Shown piece by piece: positions 14,238-20,641 of a DNA stretch of 21,300 nt. The position numbers were made by a program, and so were the translations under genes. The stretch is from JBOGIF01 sp050742415 (GTDB lineage Bacteria > Actinomycetota > Acidimicrobiia > Acidimicrobiales > AC-14): contig JBOGIF010000158.1 of the NCBI GenBank assembly GCA_050742415.1, forward strand, positions 1-21,300, given 5' to 3'. Every line of letters begins with the position of its first letter. Within the stretch, counting starts at the first letter, position 1. Below the pieces are notes generated by a model that was not told where the DNA came from, ran no database searches, and worked only from the letters and a program-made list of their open reading frames with translations.

Positions 14238-15452
14238 CTAGCGGTACGGCCTCCATTCCACGAGGACGAGGGTGGCGTCGTCCTGCAGCTCGTCGGCTCG
14301 GTGCGCGACCACGTCGGCTACAACACGCCTGAGGGTTTCCGACGCCGACCGTCCGCCGGCCATGTGCACCGACAGCCTCTCCTTCAGGCAGTCGAGGCCG
14401 AACTGCTCGCCTCCGGTGGGATGGGCCTCCACCACGCCGTCGGAGTAGAAGGCCAGGATGTCACCGGGCTCCAGCTGGCACTCGCCGATCTCGGTCACCT
14501 GGCCGCCCAGGCCCAGGGGCAGGCAGGGCTCGCAGTGGGGCTCAGCCACCACCTTGCCGCCCCGCACGAGCAAGAAGTCGGGATGGCCGACGTTGATCCA
14601 CGACAGCCGCCCGCTGACCGTGTCGAGCCTGGCCAGGTGCCCGGTGACGAAGCCGTCGCCATCGAACTCGTCCACTATGGCGGCGTCTATCAGAGCAACG
14701 GTCTCCAGCGGGTCAAGGTTCCGCCGACGGGCGTGGCGCAAGCCGGCGAGGGCCAGCGAGCTGAGCAGAGCGGCCCGAACACCGTGGCCCATGGCGTCGA
14801 AAAGGACGAAGTCGAGGACCTCTCCGTTGAGCGAGTAGTCGAACCCATCGCCGCCTATGTCGTACGCGGGCTCGACGTGGCCGGCGATGCAGACGTCGGG
14901 CGAGCGAAAGACCATCGGGGGAAGCAGCAGGTCCCACTGCATCTCGGCGGCGAGCTTCATGGGCTGCCGTCGGCGCCGCATCTCGATCAGATCGGTGTAG
15001 CGGCTGGACGTGCGTACCAGATGGCCAACCAGGCGCCCAAGGTCGTCACAGAGCCTCAAGATCTCGCCGTCGAGGGCGACGAACCCGAACTCCAGCACGC
15101 CGATGCGCTCAGCCCGCTCCCTCACCGGGGCCCACACACGCCAACCACCAACCGACCCGTCCCCCGGGGACTCGGCGCTCAGCGTCTCCTGGGTCTGGAA
15201 CACCCGACCGGCCATGGTCCCGGCGATGGCGACGGGCGGGGGCGGCTCAGAGAGGAGGTCCGATGCGAGGGCCACGGGCCGCAACGTCTCCTGGTCGTAG
15301 TCGACCACGTAGAGGACGAGATGGTTGCCGCCGATGTCGTGAAGAGCCATGGCGATCTCGGCCGTCAACATGTCGGGCGCGGCGACGCTGGCGCGTCGCA
15401 ACAGCTCGCTGACTACGTCGGCCCGCCCCATCCGCCTGAATCCTATGGGCAT
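14238..15452 (-). CDS. GAF-SpoIIE (PP2C-type) serine phosphatase
   Basis: A 404-residue cytoplasmic signalling protein. Residues about 18-150 resemble a GAF sensory domain (MALHDIGGNHLVLYVVD, then RVWAPVRERAERIGVLEFGF); 160-400 is a SpoIIE/RsbU-type PP2C phosphatase. The metal-binding aspartates are D202 in YDIGGDGFDY, D219 in LFDAMGHG, D338 in YSDGVVEA and D391/D392 in DDATL. Such proteins usually dephosphorylate anti-anti-sigma factors; no sigma, kinase or STAS gene is present in this window, so its target is elsewhere. No transmembrane segment is seen. The ATG at 15452 is the longest start; the ATG at 15431 has TAGGAT 8 nt upstream and may be the real, leaderless one. Confidence 0.9.
   Translation of the reverse strand: MPIGFRRMGRADVVSELLRRASVAAPDMLTAEIAMALHDIGGNHLVLYVVDYDQETLRPVALASDLLSEPPPPVAIAGTMAGRVFQTQETLSAESPGDGSVGGWRVWAPVRERAERIGVLEFGFVALDGEILRLCDDLGRLVGHLVRTSSRYTDLIEMRRRRQPMKLAAEMQWDLLLPPMVFRSPDVCIAGHVEPAYDIGGDGFDYSLNGEVLDFVLFDAMGHGVRAALLSSLALAGLRHARRRNLDPLETVALIDAAIVDEFDGDGFVTGHLARLDTVSGRLSWINVGHPDFLLVRGGKVVAEPHCEPCLPLGLGGQVTEIGECQLEPGDILAFYSDGVVEAHPTGGEQFGLDCLKERLSVHMAGGRSASETLRRVVADVVAHRADELQDDATLVLVEWRPYR
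15440..15445 (-). promoter_or_regulatory. Putative -10 box supporting the inner start of the phosphatase
   Basis: On the minus strand TAGGAT ends 8 nt before the ATG at 15431. If used, the phosphatase would begin MGRADVVSELLRR and lack the first seven residues of the long form. Confidence 0.3.
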
Positions 15453-15461
15453 GCGGGCCCG

Positions 15462-15492
15462 TTGCCACCTGCCGAACCGTTACATGTAACAT
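15462..15492 (+). promoter_or_regulatory. Putative mazEF promoter with overlapping palindromic operator
   Basis: TTGCCA at 15462-15467 and TAACAT at 15487-15492 can serve as -35 and -10 boxes (19-bp spacer, slightly long); the -10 ends 6 nt before the TTG start at 15499, implying a leaderless mRNA. The perfect 12-bp palindrome GTTACATGTAAC at 15479-15490 covers the -10 and is a good operator candidate for repression by the antitoxin or the toxin-antitoxin complex, the normal mode of control for such loci. Confidence 0.5.
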
Positions 15493-15498
15493 GGGCTC

Positions 15499-15720
15499 TT
15501 GGCTGCCTCCCGGGACAGGTCTTCAGTCTCCGATCGGGTCCGCAAGTATCGAGCTCGCTTGCGCTCCCAGGGTCTTCGGCCAGTTCAGATCTGGGTCCCC
15601 GACGTACGTTCGCCCAGGTTCGCCGCTGAGGCCCACCGTCAAGCGGCTGCTGTGGCGTCGAGCCACCAAGCTGGCGACGACCAGGCATTCATCGACACCC
15701 TCAGCCGCGACGACGAGTGA
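15499..15720 (+). CDS. MazE-family (DUF3018) antitoxin
   Basis: A 73-residue protein matching the DUF3018 / antitoxin MazE family: a basic N terminus (SDRVRKYRARLRSQGLRPVQIWVPD, residues 10-34) likely used for DNA binding, then FAAEAHRQA and an acidic C terminus (AFIDTLSRDDE) that would wrap the toxin. The start must be TTG 15499, since an in-frame stop lies at 15487 and no other start precedes the conserved block. Its stop overlaps the toxin GTG (GTGA). Antitoxin first, toxin second and translational coupling are the standard arrangement. Confidence 0.87.
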   Translation: MAASRDRSSVSDRVRKYRARLRSQGLRPVQIWVPDVRSPRFAAEAHRQAAAVASSHQAGDDQAFIDTLSRDDE

Positions 15721-16049
15721 GGCGAGGCGAGATCTGGACGGCAGCTGCAGGAAGTGGCTACGCGGGTACACCTCGGCCCGTCGTAATCGTTCAGGACGAC
15801 CGGTTCGACGCGACAGATTCGGTGACCGTCTGCGCCTTCACGACCGACCAAACCGAGGCGCCCTTGATCCGCCTGCGGGTCGAGCCGCACCCGCTCAACG
15901 GCCTTCGAGGCCCAGGTTCGCTGATGGTCGACAAGCTGACGACCGTTGCACGATCCAAGCTCGGAGAGCGGATCGGACGGCTCGGCGACGGGGACATGCT
16001 TCGGCTCGGCCGCGCCGTCGTGGTGTTCTTTGGCCTGGCGGGTGGTTGA
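15717..16049 (+). CDS. mazF: MazF/PemK-family endoribonuclease toxin
   Basis: A 110-residue toxin of the MazF/PemK family, which cleaves mRNA or other RNA at short sequence motifs. MRRGEIWTAA (1-10) and RPVVIVQDD (20-28) carry the conserved N-terminal features, including the arginine of the RGEIW motif; DSVTVCAFTTD and GSLMVDKLTTVARSKLGERIGRL (approximately 67-89) complete the fold, with the central threonine of the active site in KLTTV. Length is normal and no lesion is visible, so it should be active. Four-nt GTGA overlap with the antitoxin. Immediately after its stop comes the truncated DHFR-family remnant on the other strand. Confidence 0.92.
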   Translation: MRRGEIWTAAAGSGYAGTPRPVVIVQDDRFDATDSVTVCAFTTDQTEAPLIRLRVEPHPLNGLRGPGSLMVDKLTTVARSKLGERIGRLGDGDMLRLGRAVVVFFGLAGG

Positions 16050-16068
16050 GCGAAGCGTGGGTCGACCG

Positions 16069-16116
16069 CAGGTAACCGTCGAGCGACGTGATCGCCGTGT
16101 AGATCAGCTTGGCCAT
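16069..16116 (-). pseudogene. N-terminal stub of a dihydrofolate reductase/RibD-family gene
   Basis: Reading from ATG 16116 on the minus strand gives MAKLIYTAITSLDGY, the hallmark start of the DHFR/RibD C-terminal family (usually followed by a VAD-type continuation). After about residue 15-17 the similarity ceases and the frame becomes Arg/Pro-rich antisense of mazF. Only the first strand of the enzyme is left, so this is a broken gene. The breakpoint is near 16069, about 20 bp from the mazF stop, suggesting that arrival of mazEF deleted or displaced the rest. Family call rests on 15 residues but the motif is distinctive. Confidence 0.72.
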
Positions 16117-16183
16117 CGTCAGCGTCCTGGCTCGCCTCAGCTCCCCACCGTACTGACGTCCGCAGCTGCGGGCACAGGCGACC

Positions 16184-16189
16184 TACTGT
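16184..16189 (+). promoter_or_regulatory. Putative leaderless -10 box of the split-barrel oxidoreductase
   Basis: TACTGT (TANNNT) ends 8 nt before the ATG at 16198. No Shine-Dalgarno is seen and no -35 is evident. Confidence 0.35.
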
Positions 16190-16197
16190 CCGTTCCC

Positions 16198-16620
16198 ATG
16201 GAGCTCACCCGCGCCCTTCAACTTGCATCGGACCGGAAGCTCGGCACCCTCGTGACGCTCAAGCGGGATGGTCGGCCACAACTGTCGAACATCATGTACG
16301 GGGTCCGGGACGGGATCGTGCGCATATCCGTCGCCGACACCAGGGCCAAGACCCGGAACCTTCGCCGTGATCCGCGCGCGTCGCTGTACGTGGGTCGACC
16401 GGACGGCTGGGCCTATCTGGTCCTCGAAGGAGATGCGGAGCTCACGCCGGTGGCAACCGCTCCAGACGATGCCGTGGTCGACGAGCTGGTGGAGATGTAC
16501 CGGTCCCTTCAAGGGGAACACCCCGATTGGGACGAGTTCCGCCAAGCCATGGTGGCTGAGCAGCGCCTGGTCCTGCGCCTCCGCCCTAACCACGCGTATG
16601 GGATGTGGCCGGAAGGCTGA
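16198..16620 (+). CDS. Pyridoxamine 5'-phosphate oxidase-like, probably F420-dependent, split-barrel protein
   Basis: A 140-residue flavin/deazaflavin split-barrel protein. LASDRKLGTLVTLKRDGRPQLSNIMYGV (approximately 9-36), RISVADTRAKTRNLRRDPRASLYV and WAYLVLEGDAELT are characteristic of the PPOX-class F420-dependent oxidoreductases of actinobacteria; these reduce varied small substrates or bind cofactors. The frame is open upstream to 15946, but ATG 16198 starts the conserved domain. It stands head-to-head with the DHFR remnant; before the mazEF event those two were probably a divergent pair of small reductase genes. Confidence 0.85.
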   Translation: MELTRALQLASDRKLGTLVTLKRDGRPQLSNIMYGVRDGIVRISVADTRAKTRNLRRDPRASLYVGRPDGWAYLVLEGDAELTPVATAPDDAVVDELVEMYRSLQGEHPDWDEFRQAMVAEQRLVLRLRPNHAYGMWPEG

Positions 16621-16750
16621 ACCAAGGGTGAAGCGAAGACGTGGCCTCCGTCGCGGTCGACAAGCGCAACCCCTCCTTGAAACCCCGTCAGCTCGCGCGC
16701 CTGGGGCGGTCGCGTCTGGGCTCCGCGACACGAGTTGATGCGGTGAGCGA

Positions 16751-18067
16751 TCACTTCGCTGGCATGCTGGGCTGGATGTTCTTGTTGTTGTGGAACACGT
16801 TCTCGGGGTCGTATTTGGCTTTCACCTCGGCGAGCCGCCGGTACGAGTCGTCGCCGTAGGCCTCGCGGACGCGGCTCGTGTCGTCGTCGGAGTCGAGGAA
16901 GTTCACGTAGACGCCGGCGCGGTGGAGCTGCAGGGCGTCGAGGAATGCTCGGGCCCACGCGGTCTCCGATGCCCTGACGGTGTCGTCCTGCTCGGGGAGC
17001 CAGGCTGCGTCGATGATGATGTTGTGGTCCACATCGCGCCCCGGGTAGGCCGTGGCGTCCCGCGGGGCCCGGGGTATTGCGCCACCCATGTGGAACATCG
17101 CCGCGTACGACCTCGGGGAGGTGGCGCCGTAGGCGTGCGCGGCGACGGTCTCGATGACCTCGTCGGACAGGCGGGTGAGGTTCGTGGCCTTCCAGTAGTA
17201 GTGCCAGCCATGGGGGACGGTGTCGTCGAGGCCGCTTTGATGGTCGACGTACAGGGTGGGTCCGACCAGATCCACGAGCGGGGTCCCGAACTGGCGGAGC
17301 GCACGGACGGCACGCGCACCGTCTTCGACGGGTCCGGCGTAGCAGCTGGCCACGGCGATCGCCGGCCGGAAGTGGAGGTCCTCGTTGACAACCGGCAGCG
17401 GCGGGATCGTGCCGAGCCGGACCACGTTCCCGAGCTCGTCAGGTGCGTCGGTGACGAACTCGCGGTAGAAGCGCAGGACGTCGGTGGTGTCCTCGGCCGC
17501 CCAGAACACCGGTCCGGCGATGACGGTGGGGCCGACCGGGTGCAGCGCGAACCGGAACGAGCTGACGATGCCGAAATTCCCGCCTCCGCCTCGCAGGGCC
17601 CAGAACAGGTCGGGGTGATCGCTGGCCGACGCCCCCACGATCTCGCCCTCGGCGGTGACCACCTCGGCCTGTACGAGATTGTCGACGGTGAGCCCGTGCT
17701 TGCGCATGAGCCAGCCGATGCCGCCGCCCAGGCTGAGGCCGCCGACGCCGGTGTGGCCCACGATGCCGCCCGTGGTGGCCAGACCGTGCGCCTGTGTCTC
17801 GTGGTCGACATCTCCCCACAGGGCACCGCCCTGGACGAGGGCCGTGCGCTCGACAGGATCGACCGAGACGGCGCGCATCGCCGACAGGTCGATCACGATC
17901 CCGCCGTCGCACACCGCGGTGCCGGCGACGCTGTGACCCCCACCGCGAACGGCGATCTCGAGATCGCGGTCGCGGGCGAAGCGCACCGCTGCCGCCACAT
18001 CGGCGGTGCCGCTCCGAGACAGCGATTCGGTTCTGAGGAGCCGCCCCACAACGCCGGGTCTGCGCAC
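16751..18067 (-). CDS. FAD-binding oxidoreductase (berberine-bridge type), short N terminus
   Basis: A 438-residue PCMH/BBE-type flavoprotein oxidase. RGGGHSVAGT (41-50) carries H45, the usual histidyl-FAD attachment site; GHTGVGGLSLGGGIGW lacks the cysteine used for a second link in bicovalent members. ALRGGGGNFGIVSSF is the second FAD segment, and YDPENVFHNNKNIQP near the C terminus is the BBE domain. Typical relatives have about 30-40 more N-terminal residues before the TADVAAAVRFAR strand; here the GTG at 18067 starts only 20 residues before it and no earlier start is in frame, because the divergent hydrolase begins at 18094. Possibly a 5' truncation; activity uncertain. Substrate unknown. 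Confidence 0.87.
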   Translation of the reverse strand: MRRPGVVGRLLRTESLSRSGTADVAAAVRFARDRDLEIAVRGGGHSVAGTAVCDGGIVIDLSAMRAVSVDPVERTALVQGGALWGDVDHETQAHGLATTGGIVGHTGVGGLSLGGGIGWLMRKHGLTVDNLVQAEVVTAEGEIVGASASDHPDLFWALRGGGGNFGIVSSFRFALHPVGPTVIAGPVFWAAEDTTDVLRFYREFVTDAPDELGNVVRLGTIPPLPVVNEDLHFRPAIAVASCYAGPVEDGARAVRALRQFGTPLVDLVGPTLYVDHQSGLDDTVPHGWHYYWKATNLTRLSDEVIETVAAHAYGATSPRSYAAMFHMGGAIPRAPRDATAYPGRDVDHNIIIDAAWLPEQDDTVRASETAWARAFLDALQLHRAGVYVNFLDSDDDTSRVREAYGDDSYRRLAEVKAKYDPENVFHNNKNIQPSMPAK

Positions 18068-18093
18068 ATCGATGATGGCAAGCTGAGGGGCGG

Positions 18094-18906
18094 ATGGGCA
18101 GCAGCGAGAACGCTAGGGACCACGTCCAGGTTGGAGGACTGCGCATCGGCTTCCGTCAGGCCGGCGAAGGCCGGCCACTGGTGCTCCTCCACGGCGCGTT
18201 GAGCGACAGCCGGGTGTGGCGTGACCAGCTCGAGGACCTCAGCGATGAGTTCACGGTGGTGGCGTGGGACGCGCCAGGATGCGGTGCGTCATCGGACCCA
18301 CCAGAGACGTTCCCCCTGGGCGAGTACGCCGACTGCCTGGCAGGATTCATCGAGGCGCTTGGCCTGCGCCGGCCGCACGTCCTCGGCCATTCCTTTGGCG
18401 CCGGCCTCGCGCTGGAGTTACACCGCCGGCATCCCAGCGTCCCGCGGTCGCTCGTGCTCGTGGGAGCATACGCCGGGTGGGCCGGCTCCCTCCCGGCCGA
18501 GGAGGTCGAGATGCGGCTTCGACTGGCCCTCGAATCGGCTGAGCTCCTCCCGGACCGCTTCGTGCCACAGTCGATCCCCGGGCTCTTCTCCGACCTCATC
18601 CCGGCTCAGAGATCCGAGGAACTGGCACGGATCATGTCCGAGGCCCGTCCCGTCGGCACTCGCGTCATGGCGCGTGCCTTCGCCGATGCCGATCTGCGCG
18701 ACGCGCTGCCCCAGATCCAGACTCCGACGTTGTTGCTGTGTGGCGGAGCCGATCAGCGATCACCCCCGCCGGTCGCCGAGGCGCTCCATGCCGCGATCCC
18801 CACTTCGAGAATGATCGTTCTGCCCGGCCTCGGTCACGAGAGCTACCTCGAGTCGCCTGAGCGGTTCAATGCTGAAGTGAGAGCGTTCCTCCGGTCGGTC
18901 GCCTGA
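18094..18906 (+). CDS. Alpha/beta-fold hydrolase
   Basis: A 270-residue hydrolase with the full triad: nucleophile S100 in LGHSFGAG, acid D220 in CGGADQRSP and base H248 in GLGHESY. HGALSDSR (33-40) forms the oxyanion loop. The sequence GxRIGFRQAGEGRPLVLLHG is typical of the epoxide-hydrolase/haloperoxidase-like branch, but the substrate cannot be inferred. The ATG at 18094 is preceded by a GAGGGG ribosome-binding site. Start codons of this gene and the divergent oxidase are only 26 bp apart, so they may be coregulated. Confidence 0.9.
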   Translation: MGSSENARDHVQVGGLRIGFRQAGEGRPLVLLHGALSDSRVWRDQLEDLSDEFTVVAWDAPGCGASSDPPETFPLGEYADCLAGFIEALGLRRPHVLGHSFGAGLALELHRRHPSVPRSLVLVGAYAGWAGSLPAEEVEMRLRLALESAELLPDRFVPQSIPGLFSDLIPAQRSEELARIMSEARPVGTRVMARAFADADLRDALPQIQTPTLLLCGGADQRSPPPVAEALHAAIPTSRMIVLPGLGHESYLESPERFNAEVRAFLRSVA

Positions 18907-19076
18907 CACTTCCTGATCGCTCTCCCGAAAGGGTGGTGACCGAGTCGTCCTGCCGGGACGAAGACGCCACACACGAGGAGGCATCCCCGAAGAACGTCGC
19001 CGAACCCCCCAGCCCGCGGTGTCCCTGACCGCCGGGTCGGGGACAACAACGCGGCGCCCGTGACCGGTGCCAGCCC
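18907..19076. other. Convergent intergenic spacer with no recognised feature
   Basis: This 170-bp stretch separates the hydrolase and LCP stop codons and is the longest non-coding gap in the second half of the window. I see only short weak dyads (such as CCCGAAAGGG near 18926) without T-tracts; no coding frame, repeat or RNA gene can be supported. Confidence 0.6.
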
Positions 19077-20009
19077 CTACCGGCTGGCGGCACCCATGAC
19101 GGCGTCGTCGCGGAAGTCGGCGAAGAGGCCGGCGGCGGCCGGGGCGGGGAACACGACCGAGGCGGCCCCGGCGTATCCCGCGTAGCCGGGCATCGTCACG
19201 TTGTTGAGGCGGTTGGGGTCGACGGAGGCCGCCAGTCGGCCCAGGCGGTAGATCTCCGGGACGCTGATCCCGTCGAAGCGGCTGTGGCGCGACAGCACGG
19301 CCAGCCACCGGAAGAGGTTCGGCGGGCTGGTGCCCTCGGCCCGCAGCTTGGCCAGTGCCGACTGGATGACGAGGCCTTGGTGCTGGGTGCGCGCGAAGTC
19401 GCCACCGTTGACGTGCCGGTTGCGGGAGAAGGCGAGGACCTGGGTGCCGTTCATGTGCACCCGACCGCGAGGGAACACGGCCCGGGAGAACACGTCGTTC
19501 ATGGGTACCGGAACGTCGACGTCGACGCCGCCGAGCTGGTCGACCATGTCCACCAGGCCGCCGAAGCTGGTGCTGATGACGAACGACACCTGCACACCGA
19601 CCAGCTGACCCAACGCCTGCGCTTGTAGGACCGGTCCACCACGGGCGTAAGCGGCGTTGATCTTGTCCCGGCCGCCGCCGGGAATGTCGACATAGGTGTC
19701 GCGTGGGACGTTGAGGACCGTGGCCTGGCCGGTGCCGGGATTGATGCCGACGAGGTGCAGGGCGTCGGCCCGGGACACCGCCTCACCGGGACGAGCGTCG
19801 TGGCCGAGGATGGCCACGAATATGGGCCGGTCGGGGACCGGGGCGAAGTGAGCCTCGTCGACCTTGCTGACCTGGATGGCGGCCTCGGAACGAGCGGAGA
19901 AGGGCCCCTGGCTCATCTCGTTGGGCCAGACCAGCGCCATGACCGCCACTACCAGGAGCACGATGGCTCCGGCCGCCACACCGATCACGGCCGGCCGGCG
20001 GGCACTCAA
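19077..20009 (-). CDS. LytR-CpsA-Psr (LCP) family cell-wall glycopolymer ligase
   Basis: A 310-residue membrane-anchored protein with one N-terminal TM helix (about 7-28) and an extracytoplasmic LCP domain. Hallmarks: LGHDARPGEAVSRADAL (68-84), VPRDTYVDIP (101-110), DKINAAYARGG (115-125), GGVDVDVPVPM (160-170) and LAFSRNRHVNGGDFARTQHQ (192-211). The aspartates and arginines bind the polyprenyl-diphosphate substrate; the last motif has His for the usual second Arg of RTQRQ. LCP enzymes attach teichoic acid, arabinogalactan or capsule to peptidoglycan. The frame is open to 20846, but TTG 20009 gives a TTGA overlap with the lipoprotein stop and directly precedes the TM helix; GTG 19988 is an alternative. 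Confidence 0.88.
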   Translation of the reverse strand: MSARRPAVIGVAAGAIVLLVVAVMALVWPNEMSQGPFSARSEAAIQVSKVDEAHFAPVPDRPIFVAILGHDARPGEAVSRADALHLVGINPGTGQATVLNVPRDTYVDIPGGGRDKINAAYARGGPVLQAQALGQLVGVQVSFVISTSFGGLVDMVDQLGGVDVDVPVPMNDVFSRAVFPRGRVHMNGTQVLAFSRNRHVNGGDFARTQHQGLVIQSALAKLRAEGTSPPNLFRWLAVLSRHSRFDGISVPEIYRLGRLAASVDPNRLNNVTMPGYAGYAGAASVVFPAPAAAGLFADFRDDAVMGAASR

Positions 20010-20641
20010 TTGGCCGCCACCGATGTCGTCGTCCCGCTGGGCGTGGACCGGCCTACAACCACGTCGTAGGAGTCGATCCGCCAGGAGCCGGCCTCTTCCA
20101 CGAGCACCAGGTCTCCCCGCCGAGCGATGGTCACGGGCAGGTCGGACGTGCCGGCGAGGACCTTGAAGTCGACGTTGGCGTTGACCACCGACGGCCGCCC
20201 GTCGGCGCCGGACAACGCGTGCATCGCCACCACAGCCGAGTCGAGCTTCGCCGTGCCCCCGTCGACGGCGAGGCCCTCGTCGACCAGAACCGCCCGATCC
20301 CGGCCGGACAGCCGGGTGGCGGCCGCGGCCGTGAACACAGGGGCCAGGTCGCCTGCCGGTCCGGATGTGTCGAGCGGCTGGAACACCGCCCGCTGCAGGT
20401 AGGCGTCGAGAGTGGACGTCACGGCGACCCGGGTCTGCTCCACGGCCTCCGGCAAGCTGGCCACCGGGCCGAACAGGTCGAAGGACGTCACCGAGAAGCG
20501 CCGGGCGGGAGCGGGCGCCGGCTGGCCTCCGCTGGGCGGAGTCGGTCGGTCGTCGCCGCTCGAGCAGCCACCCAATGACAAGGCCACCAGGACAGCCACA
20601 ACCGCGCGCGCCACCAACAGTCGCGCCCCCGCCGCTCGCAT
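20006..20641 (-). CDS. Secreted lipoprotein of unknown function
   Basis: A 211-residue protein with a signal peptide: RAAGAR then a hydrophobic run (LLVARAVVAVLVALSL) and lipobox LGGC with the lipidated cysteine at 26. A Pro-rich linker (RPTPPSGGQPAPAPARR) follows. The mature part has no motif I recognise; the segment VNANVDFKVLAGTSDLPVTIARRGDLVLVEEAGSWRIDSYDV looks like a small cystatin/NTF2-type beta sheet such as found in accessory lipoproteins. The ATG at 20641 shares one base with the preceding stop (TGATG), and its own stop overlaps the LCP start, so the three genes form one operon and it probably works with the LCP enzyme at the cell wall. Confidence 0.8.
   Translation of the reverse strand: MRAAGARLLVARAVVAVLVALSLGGCSSGDDRPTPPSGGQPAPAPARRFSVTSFDLFGPVASLPEAVEQTRVAVTSTLDAYLQRAVFQPLDTSGPAGDLAPVFTAAAATRLSGRDRAVLVDEGLAVDGGTAKLDSAVVAMHALSGADGRPSVVNANVDFKVLAGTSDLPVTIARRGDLVLVEEAGSWRIDSYDVVVGRSTPSGTTTSVAAN

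Noticed and set aside
15491..16075. 194-aa frame starting at ATG 15491, within the mazEF region
   Set aside because: Out of frame with both the antitoxin and MazF, which show family motifs; this frame is Arg-rich noise.
16641..16859. 72-aa plus-strand frame from GTG 16641 between the split-barrel gene and the oxidase
   Set aside because: The second half is antisense of the oxidase C terminus and the first 30 residues match nothing I recognise; there is no clear ribosome-binding site.
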